DNA of 43,018 nt from Deinococcales bacterium (lineage in GTDB: Bacteria; Deinococcota; Deinococci; Deinococcales; JAAFIG01). The stretch is taken from positions 1 through 43,018 of the forward strand of contig JANXTZ010000079.1 of NCBI GenBank assembly GCA_025352125.1, in the 5' to 3' direction. The stretch's first letter is position 1. Every line of letters starts with the position of its first letter. The notes beneath the pieces were generated by a model. It was not told the DNA's origin. It made no database searches and saw only the letters and a list, made by a program, of their open reading frames with translations. Positions 17,301-23,136 of this stretch are shown here, one piece after another. Made by a program: the position numbers and the translations under genes.

Positions 17301-18630
17301 AGCCGCTCCAGAAGTGGACACCGATTACACCCTGACCGCCGAAAACCCAGCCGGCAAAGACACCCGCACGATTCGGGTCAAAGTTGTTGAACCTGTCGCC
17401 ACCACACCAACAACGCCAACAACGCCAAATGTCCCCACGACTCCGACCACACCAACCACACCAGATGTCCCCACGATACGGACCACACCAACAACGCCAA
17501 ATGTCCCTACAACTCCAACCACACCAACCACACCGGCCGCTCCAGAAGCCGTTGCCAGCATCCAAGCCGACAAAACCAGCATCAAAGCGGGCGAAAGCAT
17601 CAACCTGACCTGGAAAACCCAGAACGCCAAAAGCGTCAAGCTCGAGCCTGTCGGCAAGGTTTCACTGAGCGGACAACGCCCTGTCAGTCCAAAAGTCACC
17701 ACCACTTACACCCTGAAAGCCACCAACAGCGACGGGGTTGAAACCGCCAGCGAAGTGACCGTCAACGTCACCGCAGGCGCAACGACCACAACCGTGACCC
17801 CTGCTGCTTTCGCATCGTTAAAAACCAACAAAACCACCATCAACAAAGGCGAAAGCATTGCCCTGACCTGGAAAACCGCCAATGCCAGCAGCGTCCTACT
17901 TGACCCCATCGGCACGGTCAAAGGCGCAGGCAGGCAAGTCTTAAAACCAGAATCTGATATCACCTACACCCTGAGCGCCACCGGCAAAGACGGTAAAATC
18001 TCGAGCAGCACCGTCAAAATAACGGTCAAAGTGCCACTGGTCGCGGGCGTTTTAACAGGGCGTTGGTATCACAATTTTGGCGTGCTCAACCTCAAACACA
18101 TCGGCTCGAGCGTGACCGGAACATTTACCAGCAGCGACGGCAGCAACGGCAGCATCAGCGCCACACTCGAGGGACAAGTCTTGTCTGGAACCTACACTGC
18201 AGGCGGCGCGAAGCAAAACTTTGAATGGACGTTCAGCGACGACTTCAGAACCTTCAACGGCAGGGGCGACACGCATTTGCAATGGTGCGGCGCAAAACCA
18301 GGCGTGTACTTCAACCCAGGATGCAGTTATTCCGGTCAATGGAACGCCAGCATCAACGGCGTCACCTGCACCGTCAACCTGACGAGAACCAACAACGATG
18401 TGATCGGAAAATTCTGCGACGGCACACTGAACGGTGCAGTCAGCTTTCAAAAGGGCAAGATTGTTTTGACTGGAACGTGGTCAAACACCAAACTGAACAC
18501 GGCAGGCGATTTCAGTTTTGCACTTTCAGACAGCGAAGCCATTCAGTTTGTTGGACGGCAAAACCGCAGCAACGAATGGTGCGGTTGGCGGCAAGGCTCG
18601 AGCAAGCCAAACCCTTGCATTTTGAAGTAA
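14305..18630 (+). CDS. Transmembrane Ser/Thr kinase-FHA protein with external Ig-like and WCG repeats
   Basis: A 1,441-aa protein. Residues 12-285 are a PknB-type kinase: glycine loop RTGSTGQMFRG, Lys41 in AIKVL, catalytic loop HGDINPEN with Asp138, and DFG at 163-165. The usual HRDxKPEN is altered: Arg to Gly and Lys to Asn, so activity may be low or unusual. Residues about 322-412 are an FHA domain (RFGR, SRYHLRI, SSNGT). An Ig-like domain and an Ala/Lys-rich helical region follow. One membrane helix is at about 761-782. Outside the membrane come Ig-like repeats, a Pro/Thr linker, two more Ig-like repeats, and two C-terminal beta repeats each ending WCG...NPxC or similar. GGGG precedes ATG 14305. 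It lies divergent to the sheath operon and is probably its signalling partner. Confidence 0.9.
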   Translation: MNDLVGKTLGHYRLEGELRTGSTGQMFRGVDTLNSRPVAIKVLQSNGLVGNLRQEFVGKIRQLGALKHPHIVEVFEVGEENDNVFLVMEFISGGSLSTLLQRNTRANTLLELPVALGLMYQAADALSYAHKNGVIHGDINPENMLVNSQSGTGSRAYHLKVGDFGLSKLSADRAMSFDDLVIGSPAYMSPEQCQGLALTAASDLYSLGIVIYETLTTVLPFEVKNLGEAAIKHLYSAPRSPREIRPEIPEELEGLIMRLLAKNPNDRYASTDEVRDALQGILERIEPQGPTPTLVLPNVGSEPKPPVIAALPDTSESTRITLADQSGRIIKVLTVPSEGLRFGRTDQNDVQLDSEMVSRYHLRIDTQAQRIVVTDLGSSNGTMMDAQKLDVQKPTAWAYRSILHVGPFWLRLDAPTAASAKNVIGLVLNEDKLTIVPGQVGVLRVTVGNMGRIVDHFTFSADGIPASWLHGPENPVQLNPGSQAPVALSIVVPRSSEAVSGTRSVTIRAHSREFPEALATSKVALTVLPFAMSSLSLKPNKRTVRRSTQFVATLKNQGNTALDYYLQTEEEEPRLKFHFEEPVVALEPGQSRDVILKTTAPLRILGAAQQRPFTLSARATGSQKNLTEGTQVENKTGLNAKEMLVNAKDEAAKRAGATVGNIAEQAMNAVEDAVVSGKGIDLGRIAKNAATRVGNDAAGMQRQAAQKAFKDAQGGAAKAGLGILTGGIGRASSNAVPFPEDQAIQGADPMPVKAQLTHLALMPMWLPMAILALLAFLIFWLTRPPTITTFTASTVSPFLEQPVNFNFESSSNNLELLRSDQLETIKIPAGSKTFTLEKGFKSLEPVKLTLIAKGNFGSHVEKELQLTPKALKPEVLEFTVSPPKLIKGTPVTIRWKVKNAEKVTIEPFGTQALEGRITDKPVENRTYTLIAINKNERVSIPISLGVNYQKPKITGFSITPTKVIKGQDLKITVYIKAPNSVVTNLDPYGKVHEQDIVEIAAPEVDTDYTLTAENPAGKDTRTIRVKVVEPVATTPTTPTTPNVPTTPTTPTTPDVPTIRTTPTTPNVPTTPTTPTTPAAPEAVASIQADKTSIKAGESINLTWKTQNAKSVKLEPVGKVSLSGQRPVSPKVTTTYTLKATNSDGVETASEVTVNVTAGATTTTVTPAAFASLKTNKTTINKGESIALTWKTANASSVLLDPIGTVKGAGRQVLKPESDITYTLSATGKDGKISSSTVKITVKVPLVAGVLTGRWYHNFGVLNLKHIGSSVTGTFTSSDGSNGSISATLEGQVLSGTYTAGGAKQNFEWTFSDDFRTFNGRGDTHLQWCGAKPGVYFNPGCSYSGQWNASINGVTCTVNLTRTNNDVIGKFCDGTLNGAVSFQKGKIVLTGTWSNTKLNTAGDFSFALSDSEAIQFVGRQNRSNEWCGWRQGSSKPNPCILK
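17401..17535 (+). repeat. Pro/Thr-encoding tandem repeats
   Basis: Imperfect tandem repeats of ACCACACCAACAACGCCA-like units encode TTPTTPNVP, TTPTTPTTPDVP and similar strings. They form a stiff linker between the second and third external Ig-like repeats of the kinase protein. Copy number is likely to vary between strains. Confidence 0.75.
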
Positions 18631-18645
18631 TTTTGAGGCTAAAGC

Positions 18646-18930
18646 ATGAATTACTTTTGCATCGTTTCAATAACATCTGAGGGTTTAATCTACCGTATTG
18701 AAAGCAAAAACGTTGTTGCTATTCATTTTCAAGAATGCGCTGAGAATTATCGAAATTATGTTTTGACCTTTGACGAATTCAATGTGAAAGACCCAGAAAA
18801 GTACATGCAAGAAACGCCAAAATGCGTTGGGTGGCACGATGTAACTGCAAAAACTCAGTTCATTGAGTTTTTTTCTCAGTCTCGAGTGACGATTGAATTC
18901 CGAAGCAATTGGCACACTTGGGATACTTGA
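18646..18930 (+). CDS. Hypothetical 94-aa protein
   Basis: I do not recognise this protein. It begins MNYFCIVSITSEGLIYRIES and has a mixed alpha/beta look with two Cys, several Trp and many Phe/Tyr; no signal peptide or membrane helix is evident. ATG 18646 has GAGG about 8 bases upstream, overlapping the end of the kinase gene region, and the gene follows the kinase stop by 15 bases, so it may be co-transcribed. Base composition is more AT-rich than its neighbours. A hairpin terminator lies about 90 bases after its stop. Confidence 0.55.
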   Translation: MNYFCIVSITSEGLIYRIESKNVVAIHFQECAENYRNYVLTFDEFNVKDPEKYMQETPKCVGWHDVTAKTQFIEFFSQSRVTIEFRSNWHTWDT

Positions 18931-19017
18931 ACAAAATTTCTTGAATTGCGAAACAAAATTTGTGCAATGGGTTGGACAACACTTGATCTGAGCTGATAAA
19001 ACTCAAAGATATCCAGA

Positions 19018-19053
19018 TTATTCAGGGCGAACCTCGAAATTCGCCTTGAATAA
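19018..19053. terminator. Bidirectional terminator with CTCGA-containing loop
   Basis: Arms 19018-19031 and 19040-19053 form a stem of 14 positions with one G-U or mismatch, around the loop CCTCGAAA. It lies between the convergent hypothetical gene (18,646) and the MazF-like gene (19,086). It shares the core GGCGAA-CCTCGA(A/G)A-TTCGCC with the terminator at 19778. Confidence 0.75.
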
Positions 19054-19085
19054 ATTATGAATGGCAAAATCGATTTGTATTGTCA

Positions 19086-19439
19086 TCAACGAACCGTCAA
19101 AGCCAGGTGAATTCTGATCTTCTCGTCCAACTCGAGCATCAAATCCGTTGGCACAAAGCCAATTTTTTTAATCAAACGGGTCTGTGCAATGTGCCGAATC
19201 AGGTTGACTTGTGCTTTGCTGTCCTTGTCCAATTCTGTGCGTTCTAAAGGTAACAACAAATCAAACGAGTACAAGCGATCAATGGTACTGGTGAGTGGAA
19301 TCACAACCAGCACAAACAAATCCGCATTCACCAGATTGTTACTGACAATTACTGCGGGACGGGTGAAATTGGCTTCACCGTCTCTGGCGGGAGCAAAATT
19401 AACCAGAACAATATCACCGCGCCTAAACAACTCACTCAC
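19086..19439 (-). CDS. MazF/PemK-type endoribonuclease toxin
   Basis: A 117-aa PemK-like toxin: RRGDIVLVNFAPARDGEANF, then TRPAVIVSNN, VLVVIPLTSTIDR, and SKAQVNLIRHIAQTRL, ending in a C-terminal helix. Members cut mRNA in the cytoplasm and are held inactive by a cognate antitoxin. The conserved Arg (RPAVIVSN) and Thr/Ser (PLTST) positions are present. The start is GTG 19437-19439, overlapping the antitoxin stop as GTGA, the standard antitoxin-first arrangement. Confidence 0.9.
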   Translation of the reverse strand: MSELFRRGDIVLVNFAPARDGEANFTRPAVIVSNNLVNADLFVLVVIPLTSTIDRLYSFDLLLPLERTELDKDSKAQVNLIRHIAQTRLIKKIGFVPTDLMLELDEKIRIHLALTVR

Positions 19440-19690
19440 CAGGTGTCTTCGGTGCTGGGTTCAAGACCGTCGTTTACGCCAACCTCGAGTAGTATTTCTG
19501 GTCGCTCAAGGTGGTCTTTGGTGGCTTGACGATAACTTTCAGTCAGTTCTTGTTCTCGGAGCGCCCGCAATGCTTTGGCGAGCACATCGCTACGGCTCTT
19601 AAGACCGTGATTTTGTTCGTACTGGTCAGCGTATTTTATCAGTTCTGGTGGTAAGCTGATACTAATTTTCTGGTATTGGTTGCTTTGCAT
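19436..19690 (-). CDS. Antitoxin with ribbon-helix-helix N-terminus
   Basis: An 84-aa partner of the MazF-like toxin. Residues 7-48 look like an RHH DNA-binding domain: KISISLPPELIKYADQYEQN and SRSDVLAKALRALREQ. The acidic C-terminal third would wrap the toxin. ATG 19690 has no clear Shine-Dalgarno. An inverted repeat 12-42 bases upstream is a likely site of autorepression. Confidence 0.85.
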   Translation of the reverse strand: MQSNQYQKISISLPPELIKYADQYEQNHGLKSRSDVLAKALRALREQELTESYRQATKDHLERPEILLEVGVNDGLEPSTEDTW

Positions 19691-19701
19691 ACCACAACAG
19701 T

Positions 19702-19732
19702 TTACTACTATTTAGAATACTTACAGTAGTAA
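19702..19732. promoter_or_regulatory. Inverted repeat, probable antitoxin operator
   Basis: TTACTACT at 19702-19709 is the exact inverse complement of AGTAGTAA at 19725-19732, spaced by 15 bases. It lies just upstream of the antitoxin start, where the promoter must be, and RHH antitoxins usually repress their own operon through such repeats. Binding is inferred. Confidence 0.55.
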
Positions 19733-19777
19733 CTCTTTGAATCGGTCGATACAGGCAAGCAACCTGAGCTTCTAGCA

Positions 19778-19805
19778 AAAGGGCGAACCTCGAGATTCGC
19801 CCTTT
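19778..19805 (-). terminator. Hairpin terminator with CTCGAG in the loop
   Basis: AAAGGGCGAA (19778-19787) pairs perfectly with TTCGCCCTTT (19796-19805) around the 8-base loop CCTCGAGA. On the minus strand the stem is followed by T residues. It terminates the lipoprotein gene that ends at 19829 and separates it from the toxin-antitoxin operon. Confidence 0.85.
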
Positions 19806-19828
19806 AGGATTACAATTCACATTTCGTT

Positions 19829-20272
19829 TTACAAATTCCCGCAGGTCACACTTCCACCCACGCCGCCCGTGTCCTTCTCGCCGCGTTGATGAAAGCTGAT
19901 GTACGCACTGACCGGAATTTTCGAGGTATCCACGCTGGTGCTCGAGATGCCCGTACCGACTTTGTCGGCGGTGATCTCATTTAAGGTTGCGGCAATGCCG
20001 CCAGGATTGGAGCATGAACCGACGCGAATGTAGCCTGCCGAGCGCTTTTCGGGTGGCAGATTGGTGATTTCAAGTTCAATGATGGTCGAGCCGTTGGAGA
20101 GTTCTTTGATGCGGGCAATGCCACCCACTTTGCTGCTGACACCCGTCGAGAGCACGCCAACAGATTGCAGGACGATGACTTGGGTGGGTTTGGTCTGTGA
20201 GACGTTGTTGCTCGGGGCGCAAGCTGCGAAACCAAGTGCCAACAGTGCGATTCCAATTATTTTTTGGGTCAT
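19829..20272 (-). CDS. Small secreted lipoprotein of unknown function
   Basis: A 147-aa protein with a lipoprotein signal peptide: MTQKIIGIALLALGFAAC, Cys18 being the likely lipidated residue. The mature part is beta-rich: VGGIARIKELSNGSTIIELE, NLPPEKRSAGYIRVGSC, then VPVSAYISFHQRGEKDTGGVG-like strands. The pattern of a glycine-rich barrel with ITNLPP and a final GxVTCG recalls CHRD or Cu/Zn-SOD-like folds, but metal ligands are not evident, so I give no function. ATG 20272 has a strong AGGAGG eight bases upstream. It is divergent from the DUF4255 gene. Confidence 0.75.
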   Translation of the reverse strand: MTQKIIGIALLALGFAACAPSNNVSQTKPTQVIVLQSVGVLSTGVSSKVGGIARIKELSNGSTIIELEITNLPPEKRSAGYIRVGSCSNPGGIAATLNEITADKVGTGISSTSVDTSKIPVSAYISFHQRGEKDTGGVGGSVTCGNL

Positions 20273-20552
20273 ACGATTTCCTCCTGAGCGGTTGTCATTT
20301 AAATCATAGCGTGTTCGGCGATAAAATGATGAATGCTTTACTTTATGACGTTCTGGAAGGCTTGATTTTACCCTAAATTCAAATCCTGAGAAGATTTTAT
20401 TCCTTCTTGGTTTTTAGTGTCTGGCACAAGAAAAGCTTGTCTTTTGAACGAATTTTTTTGAGTCGGTGATAGCATACCCTCATTCAATCTGGTTTCTCGA
20501 GCTTGGCATTTGTTTCTCGAGTCACCTGCCGAAATTCACGATTTGAGGTTTC

Positions 20553-21170
20553 ATGAGTAGCCATCTGACAATCGCTTCTGTGACCGCCGTCTTAAAAAAC
20601 CTGCTCGAGAATGGCTTGGTGGCTCGGGGCATCTCGAGCAGCATTGGCGGTGATGCGATCATCACAGCGGTATCACCTGACCGAATTGCGGTGGGAAACG
20701 ATGAAAAACCGCAGTTGAACGTGTTTTTGTATCAGGTCACGCCGAGCACGGGGTTAAGATCAAATTTGGACAAAGACAAAACCCCTGGTTTGTCGCTCGA
20801 GTTGCATTATTTGTTCACGGCGTATGGCGCTCAGGATTTTCAATCCGAGATTTTGCTTGGGTACGCGCTGCAAATGTTGTTCGAGCATCCTGTGCTCTCG
20901 AGCGAACTGATGAAAAAAGCGCTGACCAATGTTTCCAGCAGCAAGGGCGGGCGGGTGGTGCAACCGGCGCTGGCGGCGCTGGCAAATTCTGAATTGGCGG
21001 AAAGCGTCACGCAGGTCACGCTCGCGCCACAGTTTTTGAATGCAGAGGAAACATCCAAACTCTGGTCGTCGTTGCAGGCACGGTATCGTCCGTCATTGAC
21101 CTATAAACTTTCGACCGTTCCCGTTCGGATGACTGCCGTCACGCCCAGCAAGGTCAAGGAACGCGCATGA
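20553..21170 (+). CDS. DUF4255 tail terminator/cap protein (Afp16/Pvc16-like)
   Basis: A 205-aa DUF4255 (Pvc16 N-terminal) protein: IASVTAVLKNLLENGLVARG, KPQLNVFLYQVTPSTGLRSN, LSLELHYLFTAYGAQDFQSE, LLGYALQMLFEHPVLS, and a C-terminal SLTYKLSTVPVRM. In Afp/PVC this protein caps the tube end and fixes particle length. ATG 20553 is preceded by GAGG. It starts the rightward eCIS block and overlaps the ATPase gene by 4 bases (ATGA), so both are translated together. Confidence 0.93.
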   Translation: MSSHLTIASVTAVLKNLLENGLVARGISSSIGGDAIITAVSPDRIAVGNDEKPQLNVFLYQVTPSTGLRSNLDKDKTPGLSLELHYLFTAYGAQDFQSEILLGYALQMLFEHPVLSSELMKKALTNVSSSKGGRVVQPALAALANSELAESVTQVTLAPQFLNAEETSKLWSSLQARYRPSLTYKLSTVPVRMTAVTPSKVKERA

Positions 21171-23134
21171 CTGCCGTCACCGAGGCTCGAGTTGATTGGT
21201 TTGAACAAAACCAACGTCATCTCTCGAGCGCCTTGGTTGCTGTGCGTGAGGCGTTGACGGTTTTTATTGCCAAGCAACGCGGCGAAATTCCGAGCACCGA
21301 AAATACCTTACCTGAACCGTACTTTTTTGAAGCTTCTGCCCTCGAAACGCTGTGCCAGACTTTCAAACTCTCGGCTTTTGAACGCAACATTGTTTTGCTC
21401 TGCGCGGGCATGGATTTGGATGGTAAATTCTCGAGCTTGTGTGCACAGGCAAATCTTGATCCGCAACGCGCGTTTCCAACGCTCGGCATGGCGCTGGCGG
21501 CGTTGCCCGATGCGCATTGGAGTGCGCTTTCGCCCGTCGCACCACTGCGCCGTTGGAAACTGATCGAATTGGGTGCGGGCAACGCCCTGACCTCGAGCAG
21601 CCTGCGAATAGACGAACGGATTTTGCATCATTTGGCTGGCGTCAACCATCTTGATTCACGCCTGGCGGTGCTTCTCGAGCCGCTCCGTGAAGCAACCGAG
21701 TTGGTGCAAAGCCACCAAGATTTGACTGAGACCATCATCGGCACGTGGTCGAGGGCAAAACAAACAACGGCGGTCATTCAGTTGTGCGGCACGGATGCAG
21801 CTTGCAAACGCGGCATCGCTTTCAGTGTCGCTCGAGCCTTCAATCGAGAACTGTACAGCTTAAATGCGAACTTGATCCCGAACAACCCGAACGAACTCGA
21901 GACGCTGACCTTGCTGTTGCGCCGCGAGGTGATTCTGGGGTCGATGGCGCTGGTGCTGGACTGCGAAAATTTGGACGGTAACGATCACAACAAAATGAAT
22001 GGCTTGCACGCGTTTGTGGCGAAATTTGTTGGACCACTTTTTATTTCCAGCTTGGAGCGTCAAAAACTGGGCGAACGCAGCAACATCACGCTGGAGGTGA
22101 GAAAACCCAGCACGCTCGAGCAACGCCAGGTTTGGAACGCGGCGCTGGGTTCACAGATTCCAGAATTTGGCTTGGAACTCGACCATCTGATCGGGCAATT
22201 CAACATGAATCCCAGCGCGATCAAAAACGCTTCCAACGAAGCCTTGCGCCTTCTCGAGCAACAACCCGCCAGCGATGTGCCTGCGACACTCTGGGAAGCC
22301 TCGAGAATCCAGGCGCGGCAACGTCTGGACGATCTGGCACAACGCCTCGAGACGCAAGCCTCCTGGGAGGATTTGGTGCTGCCCGAGGCGCAAGGTCTGG
22401 TGCTGCGCGACATCAGCGCCCACGTGCGGCAACGCCTGAAGGTTTACGAGACTTGGGGCTTTGGCAAACAAGGCTCGAGGGGCTTGGGCATCAGCGCCCT
22501 GTTTGCGGGCACGAGCGGCACGGGCAAGACGATGGCAGCCGAAGTCATTGCCAAAGAATTGCGTCTGGACTTGTACCGCATTGACCTTTCCACCGTGGTT
22601 TCCAAGTACATTGGCGAGACCGAAAAGAACTTGCGCCGAATTTTTGATGCCGCCGAAGAGGGCGGGGCAATTCTGTTGTTCGACGAGGCAGACGCGATTT
22701 TCGGCAAGCGCTCTGACGTCAAAGACAGCCACGACCGTTACGCCAACATCGAAGTCAGTTACTTGCTGCAACGCATGGAATCCTATAGGGGTCTGGCAGT
22801 CCTGACGACCAATTTAAAGAGCGCCATCGACACCGCCTTCATGCGGCGCATTCGTTTTGTGGTGCAGTTTCCATTTCCTGACCTCGAGCAACGCAGCGAA
22901 ATCTGGCGGCGTTCATTCCCAAAAATTGCCCCCACGCAAAATTTGGACTTTGCCAAACTCGGGCAGTTGCACATTGCGGGCGGCAACATTCGCAACACCG
23001 CCTTGAACGCCGCCTTCATTGCCGCCGACGCGAACGAAGCCATTGGGATGAAGCATATTTTGCACGCCGCCCAAAGCGAGTACAGCAAGCTCGAGAAGCA
23101 ACTGACAGAAAGTGAAACGGCAGGGTGGGTTTAA
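21167..23134 (+). CDS. AAA+ ATPase of the eCIS (Afp15/Pvc15-like)
   Basis: A 655-aa ATPase. The N-terminal about 400 residues are helical and family-typical. The C-terminal AAA+ module has Walker A GTSGTGKT (448-455), Walker B LLFDEAD with Asp506-Glu507, sensor-like LTTNLKSAID and an arginine-finger region FMRRIRFVVQFPFP. In PVC clusters this ATPase is needed for loading of effectors or for particle assembly. Position next to the cap gene and directly before two DUF4157 effectors fits a role in cargo loading. Confidence 0.95.
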   Translation: MTAVTEARVDWFEQNQRHLSSALVAVREALTVFIAKQRGEIPSTENTLPEPYFFEASALETLCQTFKLSAFERNIVLLCAGMDLDGKFSSLCAQANLDPQRAFPTLGMALAALPDAHWSALSPVAPLRRWKLIELGAGNALTSSSLRIDERILHHLAGVNHLDSRLAVLLEPLREATELVQSHQDLTETIIGTWSRAKQTTAVIQLCGTDAACKRGIAFSVARAFNRELYSLNANLIPNNPNELETLTLLLRREVILGSMALVLDCENLDGNDHNKMNGLHAFVAKFVGPLFISSLERQKLGERSNITLEVRKPSTLEQRQVWNAALGSQIPEFGLELDHLIGQFNMNPSAIKNASNEALRLLEQQPASDVPATLWEASRIQARQRLDDLAQRLETQASWEDLVLPEAQGLVLRDISAHVRQRLKVYETWGFGKQGSRGLGISALFAGTSGTGKTMAAEVIAKELRLDLYRIDLSTVVSKYIGETEKNLRRIFDAAEEGGAILLFDEADAIFGKRSDVKDSHDRYANIEVSYLLQRMESYRGLAVLTTNLKSAIDTAFMRRIRFVVQFPFPDLEQRSEIWRRSFPKIAPTQNLDFAKLGQLHIAGGNIRNTALNAAFIAADANEAIGMKHILHAAQSEYSKLEKQLTESETAGWV

Positions 23135-23136
23135 TC

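Noticed and set aside
17401..17535. CRISPR-like repeat array
   Set aside because: Repeats are in frame, imperfect and without unique spacers; they encode a Pro/Thr linker.
20273..20552. Clear promoter for the rightward eCIS block
   Set aside because: TTGAAC and TTGAGT occur but no -10 at proper spacing convinced me, so I do not annotate one.
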